NCBI RefSeq assembly: GCF_000801105.2
Contig: NC_079517.1
Coordinates: 19,911,579 to 19,975,578, forward strand
DNA length: 64,000 nt
Reading direction: 5' to 3'
Origin: Raphanus sativus
Taxonomy: Eukaryota; Streptophyta; Magnoliopsida; Brassicales; Brassicaceae
Part shown: positions 35,775 through 47,155 of the stretch, in pieces
Layout: the number at the start of each line of letters is the position of its first letter
Position numbering within the stretch: the stretch's first letter is position 1
Program-made: the position numbers and the translations under genes
The notes under the pieces: model-generated
Told to the model about the DNA's origin: nothing
The model's input: the letters and a program-made list of their open reading frames with translations, nothing else
Database searches by the model: none

Positions 35775-36780
35775 TTTTAAGAATTTGTGATCCATTTGGT
35801 ATTATCTTCACTTTTCCAATTTACTCGTAATTTTGAATTTTTTTTTACTTGCTGTTTGCTTTTCCTTGATTTCGTGTTTCCAAGCTTTCATGTTGTTGTC
35901 CTTTTTATTTGTAATTAATAAAAGCGAAAAGTGTTGTTGCTTCCTCAACCCTTGGCCATGTGATATAAACATGTGATATCTTTTTCATACACTTATATAT
36001 CTATACTTTAGAAACTAAAACACTGTATAAACCTTTGCTCAAAAAAAAAAAAGAAAACACTGTATAAACCATGCCATGATGATAATCTAATATTTCGAAA
36101 TCATTAATTTAAAGTTAGGAGTTTCATTAGAGGGCTATATTCCATTTCCAGTTTTATACAACTCTGCCTTAAGAGTCAAAAAGCATCTGTAACTCTCCAA
36201 CGTTGTAGTTTTTACCCTCCATCTTGAAACTGAAATTTGAATTTCAAGAATCTTTAGTTTCGGATGGTTAGAACTTTGCTATACATAATAAAAATTCAGA
36301 TGTAACAAAAATTAAATAAAAAAAAACACCTTAATAATTATCCAACAAAATAAGAACACAACTTTGCTATATATCATTTCATGTACTTGTATATAAAGCA
36401 CCATCATGTACATTGTTCATTAAGTTAATGAGAATATGAGTTTAAGTTCTTGAGCCCTTCTCACACCTTAATAATTATCCAACAAAAAAAAATTGAATTC
36501 CAAGCATTTTTCCTTGTAGAAGAGATACGATATTGATGATTTTTTTTCCTGTAAAGTAACTGCCATGACAAGTTAAGTCTGTTGTTTACATCTCATTTCA
36601 CAAGAACAGTTACCGGAGCATGAGAACTGAAGCAAATAAAACATGAAGTGAACATTGTTGGCTAAAGGACAAAGCCTGAAAAGCATATGTCTTTATAACA
36701 AAATAAAACATATGAACAAGAGAAGCTCATTAAAGTTACTACCAAAGCTTGGGGAGTGTTATCAGAGATTAGTTGGACAA
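35775..36780. other. Intergenic, no gene
   Basis: AT-rich. 'caccttaataattatccaacaaaa' is duplicated (about 36329 and 36466), and the DC1 polyadenylation signal lies near the start. Nothing else was recognised. Confidence 0.5.
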
Positions 36781-36784
36781 ATTC

Positions 36785-37490
36785 ATTTGGATGAATCTAC
36801 TGTTGAGATTATCCTCTGAAGTTGCCTTGAAACGTGAGTCACATCTTCAACAGTCTGCAGTATAGTGCAGTATGATTTGTTCATGATTAGGCATTGTCTC
36901 CAAGAAATACTTGATCTTCTTACTCTGGCTCCCCATGTTACCATAGTATCACCAAACCTACATATCTTTAAAATCTTCACCCTACTTGACGATAGGCAAC
37001 TAAAAATCTCCTATTCCTGAACAAAAAGTTTGCACGAGCACAAATAACCACTCATGATTTGCAATTTATAGTTAACTCAAATCATAAAGCAAGAACGATA
37101 AAGAGTAATGAAATACAAACCTCAAGAGTGTCAGCATATAGATAAAAGATATGCACACTGCATATTCCCATGATGAAATCTGTTGCGTTACCGACCATGA
37201 TCTCGTTAGCCTCGGAGTAATGTATAGTACATCTGAAAAGCTAGCCTCATCTAAAAAGTGTGCCTTTCCATGCTGCTCGTCTGACATTCGAAGACAGATA
37301 CGTGCTTCAACAAGCGAACATAGATTCACCTTTCGGATACTCTTCGGCAATTGTATCAGTAAAATTGAAGTAGACAATATTGGGAGTATCAATTGACACA
37401 CTCTTTGCACTAGTTCCTCAACCATGTGACAACCGGAAAGTAGCTTAGTAAGCCCAATACCATGATTTTCATAACCTGCCTGGAGAAACA
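36785..37490 (-). pseudogene. F-box/LRR/FBD-type gene fragment
   Basis: The minus strand reads GLTKLLSGCHMVEELV, then DTPNIVYFNFTDTIAEEYPK in one frame and VNLCSLVEARICLR in the next. This continuity matches the LRR part of plant F-box/FBD proteins, with one extra base causing the shift. Further on, FLETMPNHEQIIL resembles the FBD tail, again broken by stops. The F-box itself is absent. This is a truncated, frameshifted relic of a very large, fast-decaying plant family. Confidence 0.65.
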
Positions 37491-37549
37491 GAGTCTTAAG
37501 CTATGGGGAGGATATACATCATGGTTGTCATCAAGTTTTATGGTGGCGT

Positions 37550-38895
37550 TGATGTTAGGAGTTTTGAGGCTTCTAAGTCAAATGATAGTATAGTGGTAGT
37601 AAGTTGTCGAACCAGTTCTGAGGGATTTAAATGCAGAGAGAATGCAAGTATTTGCCTAATCTAAGTGCAATCAGTGATATGATGATTTCTAAAATAATGA
37701 TTAAAGCTAATGCAAAGCAATAAAAATGATACTTTTAAGCTATTGGAAAGGAGAACTCATGGGTATAGGGATTTAGACTTTGGGTGATCAGGTTTCGAAT
37801 TAAGGAATGTAAATGATGAATCAAACTATCAACCTTAAGCCTAGACACAATTCTAAGCAAGCTCTATGTCTAGATGAATGCTCATTTGCTAACATGTCTC
37901 AAACATCAAATGTCTTTGGTTGAATAACATGCAAGCAATCATTACTAACAAGTCTATTAGCTATCTTAGCATCTTTAACAACAAATCTCTTTGGCAAAGT
38001 ACACTAAAAGCCTAGGAGAGTTGACTCAGACATTTCATCAAACACCTTTTGGGTGGGAAATGCCTAGAGATCACCCTTTGAGTGGCCTACTCAAATGATG
38101 CATTAAGATCACTCTACTATGCAAGGAACAAGTATGATCTACACTTAAAACATCCTAGAACTAACCTAATCACCCTAAATCTCCCTAACCCATGAATCCA
38201 AAAGTGGATTACTCACTAATCTCCATGATTCCTCTTAAACCCATGATGGATTTCAGATGAATCATATAGAGATGTAGAAAGAAAATTACAAGAACACAAG
38301 AACAATCAAAGCCAAAAGAGAACTTTTCTTCTTGAGAGAGTTTGTGTTCTTCAATAGATAAAAGATAATCTGCCAATGGTGGCTACAAAGAGAACTTAAA
38401 CATTAGGTTTTTTAGTGCAAAAACGTGCACAATAAATTGCAAAAAGGTCCTTGAAAATAATAAAAATCGTGCACTGATAACGCGGAGCGACCTCGGCCAG
38501 TCGCTCCGAGAGGTCGCTCTGGGTTTCGGGAGCGACTTCGGGTGGTCGCTCTGCGGGGTCGCTCCAGGGTGATTTACGGATGTCCGAAGCGATAAAAAGG
38601 CGAGCGACTTCATGGCGTCGCTCTGATATTGAGCCTTGAGGTCGCTCCGGCTGGAGCGATGTCGCCTAGTCGCTCCGAGGTGGTCGCTCCGGTCGGCTTT
38701 GTCCAAAGATCAACTCTTATTCTTCTTTTGAGCTCCAAATGCATCCAAATGTCTCCAATAACCTCATGAGGTGCTCCAATACCTGATAGAGACATATGTA
38801 TGCATAATGCAACCTAAACATGTCTAAATCCTATTCTATATGATGAAAATGCTTATGAATGAATGGTTAAAACAATGCAAATATGCAAGACATCA
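37550..38895 (-). mobile_element. Solo LTR of a retrotransposon
   Basis: The segment begins TGATGT and ends ACATCA, the inverted ends of an LTR. It is flanked by GGCGT and GGCGC, a 5-bp target duplication with one mismatch. No internal retrotransposon domain is adjacent, so the rest was probably lost by LTR recombination. Orientation is not certain; the minus strand is preferred because it begins TGATGTCTTGCAT. Around 38470-38705 it holds many copies of GTCGCTC or its complement. Confidence 0.65.
38470..38705. repeat. GTCGCTC/GAGCGAC repeat cluster inside solo LTR
   Basis: About a dozen degenerate copies of GGTCGCTC or GAGCGAC occur in 235 bp, both orientations mixed, in a GC-rich island within AT-rich DNA. 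Confidence 0.8.
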
Positions 38896-39183
38896 GGCGC
38901 CATATCCAGACATTAGTTTAAGCGTAACTAATGTCTCGCTCAAGAAAATCTTTGAAGGAAGCATAGATTCCTATGTAAGTGATGATGGGCCAAAGCCAAA
39001 GACTTTGCTAAGCATGACAGCCCAACAGGAGACACAAGGCAACAAGATAAGCCTAGAGCTAAAAGACAAATCAAGTGCTCTGCAATTAGTCTCCAACGGT
39101 AAAGTAGCAGCACCAACCTCATGCCGTACGAACCTCAACACAGCTCAGCAAGTCCAGCTATTCAATAGATTTGATACTCTTAT
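38896..39183 (+). other. Unclassified open-frame remnant
   Basis: Right of the solo LTR a frame stays open for about 95 codons (containing SLKKIFEGSIDSYV and LSMTAQQETQGNKISLEL). It has gene-like codon use but no domain that could be recognised. It stops at a TGA inside the LTR-like sequence that follows. It may be the broken end of a gene interrupted by retrotransposons. Confidence 0.25.
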
Positions 39184-39330
39184 GTGTTGACGTGTTGTGT
39201 AGTGTTTAACCTAGTTGTCTTATGTATATAAGAGCAGCTAAGGATATGATGTATCTCTTGAGTTGAATAAGATACAAAAGTTTATTTTCTCTCCAAGCTT
39301 CTCTAAAGCTTTTATGGTATCAGAGCCCAT
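39184..39330 (+). mobile_element. Copia-type LTR remnant with primer-binding site
   Basis: A TGTTGACGTG start, a TATATAAG box and a TC-rich end are followed at 39315-39327 by TGGTATCAGAGCC, the initiator-tRNA-Met primer site. No gag or pol follows and no second LTR was found. A second leader-like unit ('ggtatgttcgagatgttgggc') lies at about 39410-39545. It is probably a truncated Copia or TRIM element. Confidence 0.45.
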
Positions 39331-40401
39331 GGTGAAAGCCCAGCAGATGATTTCCCATATAAATAGTTGTCTACCTATGTAGCCTATAAAAATGGCCCAT
39401 CTTGCTGTGGTATGTTCGAGATGTTGGGCTTGGGCTGTTTCCGTTGGACCGTTTCCCACCCACATCTCGAGAGGGGCTATTAGATGTGTCCCACATCATT
39501 TAAACACGAGGTCTTTGGGCAATATATAAGTGTGTGGTTACATCCTATTGCAAATCCATGAACAGAGTAAGATCCGTGACACCACGTCACAACACATAGA
39601 GAATCCAGTAAAATATGTAGATTGGATCATGGCTCTTAACCAGTTTTTACCAGATCTTGACTCTCAAGTCGTAACGAATGTTTACCAAATCTTTCACCTA
39701 TTCTTACTAAACTTTATATATTAAGATGACTGAACAAAAACTTGATATTTTTTCAAACGTCAAGGTCTGGAGTCTCGTAAGAAGGAAAACATAAATTCTG
39801 ATGGAGGTAAATGATGTAAACCTTTTACGAGTGCCGCCTCCATTAACAAAGACCTTCTCAATGCAAAATGAATAATTAAGGTGCTTTAGCCTAACAAAAC
39901 TATGAATTTATTTGTTCCATTTTGTAGATTTTATTTTGTACTTTTGTTGAAATGACTTTTTATTAGCAATCTTCATTACTATTTTGAAGTTCACAACTCC
40001 AATGAAATGAGAATGTCTTTGGAATCTAGTATATATATATAAAACTAATTTTAGCTTGACAATGTGGAAAGTTTGGGACTTGAAGGAATCAACTATTTTG
40101 TCCATTGTAGAAAGAAACTAAACTAATTAATCAAATCTTTGCTAAGTCAACTCTTAGTTTAATCGTACAACTTGTTATTTTTTTATTGCCCTCCAACTTC
40201 ATTCAGCAAGTGGATTGCAGGCTTAATTTCCGATTCTTTAATAATAATTTAAAATTTGATAGTCAACAAATGTTTCACCTATCATTATCCATAAAACCAA
40301 ATCCCCCACCCCTCCCAAAACCAAATGTGAAATTATTCACCAAAGTACGAAAGATAAATTAAAAAGGCACACTCACATGAACCAATTTTAGAATAATAAA
40401 T
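39331..40401. other. Retrotransposon remnants and spacer
   Basis: No gene was recognised. It includes the left member (39895-39977) of an 83-bp direct repeat that recurs at 42873-42955, and then the 3' flank of the GeBP-like gene. Confidence 0.4.
39895..39977. repeat. 83-bp direct repeat, left copy
   Basis: It matches 42873-42955 at 79 of 83 positions in the same orientation. The two copies bracket the GeBP-like gene. Confidence 0.9.
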
Positions 40402-41673
40402 CTAATGGTCTCGTTGAGAAGCTTCAGCCATCTTTGTCACCGCATCATGAATAAAACGACTCTTCCGCGAGTAGAACCTGAGTTCTTCAAGCTGCAATGC
40501 TTCCCATTCCACCTCAAGTCTCTTCTTATCCTCCAACGAAAGCTTGCTCCAACCTTTTTTAGCAAAAAGATTATCCACACCGAAACGAGCCAATGCCTCA
40601 ACAATAGAAACACCAAACTCTTGCTTCTTCACAGCAGCAGGCGCAACAAGCTTCAACACGGGAGGCTCAACTTCAATGGCATTAGACATGATACCATCAC
40701 CTCCCCAGACAAACTTTGACAAACGAAAAGTCTCGAGATCGTGAGGTTTAGAAAACGCAGGCGCTTCTCCTCTCTTCTTCTCTTTTCCACGGTTGTTTTC
40801 AAACTTCTTTTTCAACGACCTGATCTTCTCCGAGAACTGGGTTTTAGTAGGAGTGAAGCTGAGAGATTGCTTCAAGAGCTCATATAAAGCATTCCTGTCA
40901 TCAAAAGCGCTTGACCCGGTTTCATTTTGGTAGTCGATAATCCCTTGCAAAACCGTAATCTCGTCTTCCTCTGTCCAAACCCTTTGGAAATAGTTTTTCT
41001 TGGTTTCTTGAAAAACTGTAATCTTTTTGTCATCATCGTCTCCTCCTGAATCTGTCTTGATCCTCTTTGCTTCTCCTCCTTCATCCATCGTCTCAATAGA
41101 TCTCTTCTTGGTGGTTTCAACCTTGTTGGAATCTGTGGGAGGTTTCACAGCTGGGGAATCAGCTTCTACTTCCGTGGTCTCGAGCTTTGGAGAAGTCTCC
41201 ACCGGATCGGTTTCCGATTCAGAATCTGTCTCTTCTTCTTCTTCCTCAGACGAAGAATTTGCCGTGGGCACAGGAACCTTGCTGCTGGAATCTGGGGGAG
41301 GTTTCACAGCTTCTACTTCTTCCTGCTCGGTTTCGGATTCAGAATCTGTTTCTTCTTCTTCTTCTTCCGACGAAGAATTTGCAGTGTTAATGGGAGCTTC
41401 AACCTTGTTGCTGGAATCAGGTTTCACAACCGGAGAATCTGACAAAGAGTTTGCCGTGATTTTGGGCTTCGAGCCATCTTTGGAATCATGGACCGGCTCG
41501 GTTTCCGATTCAGAATCGGTTTCTTCTTCTTCTTCTTCGGACGAAGAAGAATTAGCGGTGGTCACAGGCAAGGAAGCTTTCACAACTGGGGAATCAGTTT
41601 CTTCTTCTTCCGACGAGGAAGAGTCATCTTCGTAGCTGGAAGATGAAGCAGTGGGCTCAAGATTCATTGTCAT
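40402..41673 (-). CDS. GeBP/STOREKEEPER-like (DUF573) transcriptional regulator
   Basis: A 423-residue single-exon protein; the ATG at 41673 is the first, since the codon before it is GTG. The first half is an acidic disordered region with four degenerate repeats of SSSEEEEEETDSESETE (about residues 10-165). A basic KRIK patch follows (near 205). The DUF573 DNA-binding domain (about residues 228-325) starts at FQRVWTEEDEITVLQGIIDY and contains FSEKIRSLKKKFENN and FRLSKFVWGG. The C-terminal region has KKRLEVEWEALQLEELRFY, the probable dimerisation helix of the GeBP family. Members are nuclear and act in trichome or cytokinin-related regulation in Arabidopsis; which member this is cannot be told. 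TATATAAA lies about 85 bp upstream of the ATG. The gene is bracketed by an 83-bp direct repeat. Confidence 0.9.
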   Translation of the reverse strand: MTMNLEPTASSSSYEDDSSSSEEEETDSPVVKASLPVTTANSSSSEEEEEETDSESETEPVHDSKDGSKPKITANSLSDSPVVKPDSSNKVEAPINTANSSSEEEEEETDSESETEQEEVEAVKPPPDSSSKVPVPTANSSSEEEEEETDSESETDPVETSPKLETTEVEADSPAVKPPTDSNKVETTKKRSIETMDEGGEAKRIKTDSGGDDDDKKITVFQETKKNYFQRVWTEEDEITVLQGIIDYQNETGSSAFDDRNALYELLKQSLSFTPTKTQFSEKIRSLKKKFENNRGKEKKRGEAPAFSKPHDLETFRLSKFVWGGDGIMSNAIEVEPPVLKLVAPAAVKKQEFGVSIVEALARFGVDNLFAKKGWSKLSLEDKKRLEVEWEALQLEELRFYSRKSRFIHDAVTKMAEASQRDH

Positions 41674-41753
41674 CACTTTAGGTTTGGGGTTTTTGTCTCG
41701 GGATTTTTTGAGGGTTTGAAACAGTGTGTTTTGGCTTCCTCACTCTTTTTTTT

Positions 41754-41761
41754 TTTATATA
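41754..41761 (-). promoter_or_regulatory. TATA box of GeBP-like gene
   Basis: The minus strand reads TATATAAA about 81-88 bp upstream of the ATG at 41673. Confidence 0.55.
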
Positions 41762-43207
41762 GAGTGAATACAAAAGGCGTCTCTCTGGTTTCCGTCGATT
41801 CGTCTTTACCGACCAAAAAAAACAGATGAAATTTACTGCAATATTTTCATTTAATTTATATTTTTTGAGAAATATAAAATTTTTGAACTAACCAAAATAT
41901 TAATAGAAAGAGTTCACGAAAACAATATTTTAATAAATACATATATGCATTATATTGTCACCAAAAATATACATTGTTATGTAATAATTAGTTAAATTTG
42001 ATTTTGAAAAATAGAAGAACTAGAGGAAAACATTAAATAATTTGAACATATATCCGTTATCGAAGTCAATGCTTTTATTTCTCTCAAAACTAATATGTTC
42101 CTTTTCCAAAAAAAAAGATAAAGAAAAAAACTTTAAATGAGAATGTTGACCAAGAGAAAAGCCTACAAAAACTATTTCAACTCTAATTATACTATTTTAT
42201 ATTAGTTAAATTATTAAAAGTTTATTTAAATTTAGTTACTCATCAGATTAATCAACAATGTGATTCTCAGTTTAACATATTTTAACCCTAAAACAGACAA
42301 AATCTCAAATTTATTAGAATATATATATATATATATATAAAATTCAATGATAAATTTTACATATTTAAATAAATAATTATTAAATATAATATAATATAAC
42401 TAAAAATATTTTTATAAAATGAAATTTTAACTTTATTAAAATTTAAAATAAAATAAAATTGAAATAGTAAAACTAAATAAAAATAATATTTTATGATTTT
42501 TTTCGAACTGTTGAAGTGAAAATATTAAAATAATAATGTTCAAATTAATTAACTTTTTCTGTTGAAATAAAAATATTGTATCTAAAATTATTATTTATCT
42601 GCATTGCGCAGGAAAATTCATAGTGGTGTTGTAACTAGTAGGTTTGAACATTTTATTCGGATCCGGAAAAAACTGAACCGAAACCAATCCATAAATATCT
42701 GATTTGAAACTGGACTGAAAATTTATAAGTACTTAATTGGATCCAATGTTTCTATGGCCGAAATAATCGAAAACGATAAGAACCGACCTTAATAGACTAG
42801 GACCCAAAAATAACCGATACAAATTGATCCAACCCGATAAAATTGATTTATACCTACCTAAAAATGAATATCCAAAACTATGAATTTATTTGTTCCATTT
42901 TATAGATTTTAGTTTATACTTTTGTTGAAATGACTTTATATTAGCAATCTTCATTTTTGTAAGATTTTCAAAAACTTTAAATTTCAAATTAGGAGTTTAA
43001 ACATGTTTAATTTAAGGGTAATTAATATTTTACTAGATTTTGGTTTCTGTCTATTCAGTTTCAGATTTTGGTTTAGTCCTTTTCTCCCATATTTAATTCT
43101 CAGAGTCTTTCTCCCATATTTAATTCTCAGATCATGAAAATGAAATGTTAAAAAGCTGTAATGTAGAACACAAAAAGCCAAAAATTCAAAAGAAGAAAAT
43201 AAAACAT
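41762..43207. other. AT-rich spacer with decayed repeats
   Basis: No gene is present. At about 42660-42850 there is a 'ccgaaacc / aaccga'-rich tract typical of decayed plant transposons; a similar one occurs at about 47230-47880. The right 83-bp direct-repeat copy is at 42873-42955. Confidence 0.4.
42873..42955. repeat. 83-bp direct repeat, right copy
   Basis: It differs from 39895-39977 at four positions, with no indels. Confidence 0.9.
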
Positions 43208-43223
43208 AAAAAGAAAACGAGTT

Positions 43224-44232
43224 GCGTTGAAGAAGTCCCGACGTCCGGCGGCGCGTCCGTGCGCGTGCCGGCGCCGGTGACTCCATCCTTTGTCTGTTGA
43301 GTTTAGTTGTGTTACGGTGAGCGTCGATTTGCTGTCCATTTTCGATATACTTGCGGATCTGGGGCTAGGGTTTTGTTCCGAGAAGAGCTCGCGCGCGAGG
43401 TTTGAACGGACGCAAATCATCTCTCTGAATTCGCGGTGAGAAAACAGGACGGCGGTGTAGTGTGACGGCCATCGATTGTGTGAAGATATGTTACGGGAGG
43501 CGGAGGCTCCGTGATTTCCGCCGTCGCCGTTTAAGCTTCCGGGGGTGGAGGCGTCCTAAGCTCCACGCCGCCGGCTATCTCCGGGAGGTGGAGGCTTTTA
43601 CAGCTCCATCGACGCCGGCCTGGGATCCAAAGGGTGAAGGCGTTCTTTGCCTTGTTCTGGCGGCGGGTTTGTTTCCGATCAACGGTAGGGTTTGTTTCTC
43701 TTATGTTCTGGTGGTCTCGATTGATGTTTCGGGGCTGAGCTCTCATCGATGTAAGAGAGTGTTGTACGAAGTGAGATGGTGATTTACGTGCGTGGGCTTT
43801 GTCTTTTGAGTGTGTGCTCTACAAGTGGTGGACGAGATTTCGTTCGGCGATCGATCTTTCCGATGCTATTAACACTCAAAGGAAAAGTGGGTACGGTGTT
43901 TTGGGTGTGGAGGTCATGGGCCCCGGTTTGTCACGGTGAGGCATGCTCCTATGGTAGCCGGTGAGAAGCGCTCTAGTTCCGACGTAGTATCTCCCGGCAG
44001 TGGCGTTGAAGCAGACGAGTACATGTGGTGTCGGTGAGACGGCCGAATCAAAGCGACGGCATCTCGGCGTGTCGTTTTGTTTCTAGGGTTTTAGTTTGAT
44101 GGGCTTTGGGCCTTGTATGCTCTTATGTCACCCTGTTTGTTTGGGCTTCGGGTTGTAAGTCATTGGGCTTTGGTCTGGGTGTTTGGGCTTAGTCCCCACC
44201 TCTTTTAATAATAAAATTCTGATGGAAAAAAA
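43224..44232 (+). mobile_element. Poly-A retroposon (non-LTR type, non-autonomous)
   Basis: A 1.0-kb GC-richer insert ends in 'aataataaaattctgatgg' and an A-run. It is flanked by a perfect 16-bp duplication AAAAAGAAAACGAGTT (43208-43223 and 44233-44248). A 3' poly-A and a long target duplication are signatures of LINE-driven insertion. No reverse transcriptase or other known domain is encoded. Short open frames around 43462-43964 are probably incidental. It could be a 5'-truncated LINE derivative, a long SINE-like element or a retroposed non-coding transcript. It landed just downstream of the HhH-GPD gene's stop codon (28 bp from its duplication). Confidence 0.8.
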
Positions 44233-44276
44233 AAAAAGAAAACGAGTTTCATTTAGAGAGAGAGATAGATATTCAT

Positions 44277-45592
44277 CTAGTCTCCCTTGAGTTGCTTCAT
44301 GTGAGAGCATCCGCTAACACTCTTGTAGTCAAGCTGACTCAACTCGCTAAGCTTGCCAAGTTTTGTTTCGTAGTTTTGGATAAGATCAAACCTATGTATA
44401 GTGTAAAAAGAAACATATATATAAATATAAAAAAACTGAATATGCTTTAAAAATTTCAAAATACTAGAAGCGAACCAGTAGGCTAAACACTGGAATGGAG
44501 AGAATCTGTCGTAAAATGATTGTGCTGCTGTCTCTAGCGTCTCTTTCGAACATTCTACATTTCCATGCGCCTCCAAACACAACATTAGATTAGATTAGAT
44601 TAGATTAGATTAATCAATGAAATATAAACGGAACTAAGAATATTGTTCAATTAAGATTTTTATATATAAAGATAATATACCTCTCGGAAGAGTCTTAGGG
44701 TCTCGGTATCAGATGGAACAAGATGGTAATAACCAATACACATAAGCACTGTTGCAGTTACAAAAGCCCCAAAGCCTGACAACTTTTTCAGTTTCTCAGA
44801 CACTTGTTTTGCTGTCATATCTCTCCTTTCCATCTCTTCAAGATTCAGTTTCCCGCTTTCGACCATCTTTGCTAATTTAACGATCCAATTTGCTCTGTAC
44901 CCGAGTTTACAGTGCTTGTTTATCAACTCTTTGTCAAGGCTAGCTATTTCCTTTGCACTAGGGAAGTTTCCTCCTGCTTCTTTCTTGGAACTTTCCTTTG
45001 TTTCTTTGAGTACTCGTTTCCTTTTTTTATTATTTTGACTACTAGGCCTAACTGTTCCGTCAGCTAGCTTAGATTGCAATACGCAGAGGCTAGAAGCCAT
45101 ACCTAGTGTCCTCTCCCAAGTCGTGTTACACAACAAGATGGATTTCACCATATCTTCAAAGAGAAAGGGGGATCGGAAAATTCGACCGAAACCATTCTTC
45201 TTTGCATCCTCGTGAAGTTGTTGGAACTCGGTCACGTCACGATCGTCCTCAGTTGATATTCTCAGCATCCGTCCCACTTGTTTCAAGATGAGTTCTTCGT
45301 CGACCCTTGAGACATTGTTGATGCCGTGAACTTGGATCACAAGAAAAGAGAGAGTGCGAGGGTGAGAGATTGTCACACTGACAGAAGTGGAATTTGAAAG
45401 GGTCAAAGGTCGAGTTAGTGACTTAGATTTGGGGTCCCACACGTTTGGAGCCATCATGAAGAAGCCATGGTTACATACCGCTTTCTCCATGTCGAAATTT
45501 CTTTCGAACTCTTTTAAGTATAGTCTCAAATTCATCTCTTTGTTGCTTTTCAAGTATTTCTTCTGATTTTGTGTTTGAATAATCTTTGTCAT
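44277..45592 (-). CDS. HhH-GPD DNA glycosylase-fold protein
   Basis: Three exons fit (45592-44681, 44570-44476, 44391-44277), all GT-AG, giving 373 residues. The N-terminal part (CNHGFFMMAPNVWDP) matches plant uncharacterised DNA-glycosylase-superfamily proteins. The helix-hairpin-helix and GPD loop appear as LSGFGAFVTATVLMCIGYY followed by HLVPSDTETLRLF, keeping the catalytic Asp (PSDT). The lysine position of bifunctional OGG1-type enzymes seems absent, so any activity would be monofunctional. A Lys/Arg-rich insert (NNKKRKRVLK) may act as a nuclear signal. The first ATG lies only about 15 nt after a TATATAA box, so the real start may be Met20 (45535) or Met35 (45490). The 3' flank carries a retroposon. 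Confidence 0.85.
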
Positions 45593-45889
45593 TTTCTTTC
45601 TTTATATAGTGATTATGTTCCCTTTGCCTCTTCGTATATACAACTGCCTTTCAATATTTTGCGCTTTACCGAAACAAACACTAATTAGTTTAGTTTACTT
45701 TCCCAATGACACTTGTCCAGATTCAGATTCTACAAGCATGCTCCAGTCTCCAGATCTATCAACGTTATAACAAACACTATTACCTTTAAGAGATCAAGTG
45801 GAATGAATGGAAGTGGATTCATCAACGTCCTAAATTAAATTTGAGAGTATGTCACCTATAAATCATTTGCCATAGAAAATAAAATGATT
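45593..45889. other. Intergenic, promoter side of HhH-GPD gene
   Basis: AT-rich, nothing further recognised apart from the TATATAA near 45603 on the minus strand. Confidence 0.4.
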
Positions 45890-45962
45890 GTTGATAACAG
45901 GAGCGGACCTAGAAAATAATTTAATATGGGGCATAATATATTTTGTAAAGTTTTATCATAAA

Positions 45963-46726
45963 TCTAAACTATTAAAACTGAAATACATTTTAGAATTAAC
46001 CCTTTTATCACCCTAATAATTACAAAATATGCCACTACATTAATAACAAAATATCTAACCAAATTAATGCATAGCTGATTTATCATATTAATAAGAAAAT
46101 TCTATAAGTAACAATCGACATCCACCAAAAAATCTAAACTTCCTAACTAGATTATCTTTTTGTTATATGACAATCGATTAATATTGAAAAAGAGTACTCT
46201 AAACTGAAGCATGCCTACAATCAAGCAAACTATAAATATTAAAAACTTAATTAAGTGTTAAATCACCAAAAAAATATATCCTTCCTGATCTGATTACGTT
46301 TATGTTATATGACAATGGATTATTCTTACAAAAAGTAATATTCTTAATTATATTAAGCCTAACAATCAAGAAATATATTTTTTTGAAACTTTAATCAAAC
46401 AGTATATATATATTGCTTACCTATTACTTCCTTCTACAACAGAATCCACCATTAAAGTCACGTTAAGAAAATGTCTACCAACAAAAGTTTTACACTTCTG
46501 AAAAAATATTAAACCTTACAAACCCTAATATTATATTATTAATAAAAATATAAACATTTATATATTAACACTGTCAAAATAGAACAACATTATCATAAAA
46601 TTATGTAATATAAAAATTATGTAATATAAAATTTCACATTGTAAAAAAATAGATTTGAACATATTTTCGTATTAGTTAAATATATATACATAGTATACCC
46701 GCACGGGTGTGCGGGTCAAAATCTAG
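45963..46726 (+). mobile_element. Non-autonomous Helitron, 764 bp
   Basis: The start is A then TCTAAACTATTAAAACTGAA. The end is a perfect 8-bp hairpin (ACCCGCAC/GTGCGGGT, 46697-46716) followed by CTAG and T. Both termini are present, with no coding content. Confidence 0.85.
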
Positions 46727-47155
46727 TATATATATTAAAATAATAGATTCTGGTCAAATTAAAATAATATATATTAGTTAAATTATTTATTAAAATTTTA
46801 TGTTATGTTATATTATAAAAAATACTTTACACTTTTAAATTTTATTTTTATTTTTGAGTCAAATAAAAAGATAACTTTTTATAATGTTAAATATTTAATA
46901 TCACTAAAGTTTATATTATATATAACTTATATATGACTTTATTATGAAAAAATATTCATTTTAGTTATTTTTAATTTAAATATTGGAAAATAAAAACTTG
47001 GTAACAGTAATATTTAAAGTAAAACTTAAATAAAGTAACATTATTTTGAAAAATAAAACTAATACTAAAGAAAAGGAAGAAAATAAAAATTTTCTATTAG
47101 GTAGTAGAGAACTAAAGAAAAAATGATAATTTGTTTTATGGAAAAATAACTAAAA

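Noticed and set aside
39315..39327. tRNA-like sequence TGGTATCAGAGCC (also at 14662)
   Set aside because: These are primer-binding sites complementary to tRNA-Met, not tRNA genes; no cloverleaf surrounds them.
41027..41635. 202-codon Ser-rich frame antisense to the GeBP-like gene
   Set aside because: It is the shadow of the acidic Glu/Ser/Asp repeats on the other strand.
42601..42639. Possible Helitron 3' end ('aactagt' at 42633)
   Set aside because: CTAG-T is present but the only nearby hairpin is weak and too far upstream.
43462..43964. Arg/Gly-rich short frames in the retroposon
   Set aside because: GC-rich sequence opens such frames; no domain, no conserved start, and the insert is best explained as non-coding.
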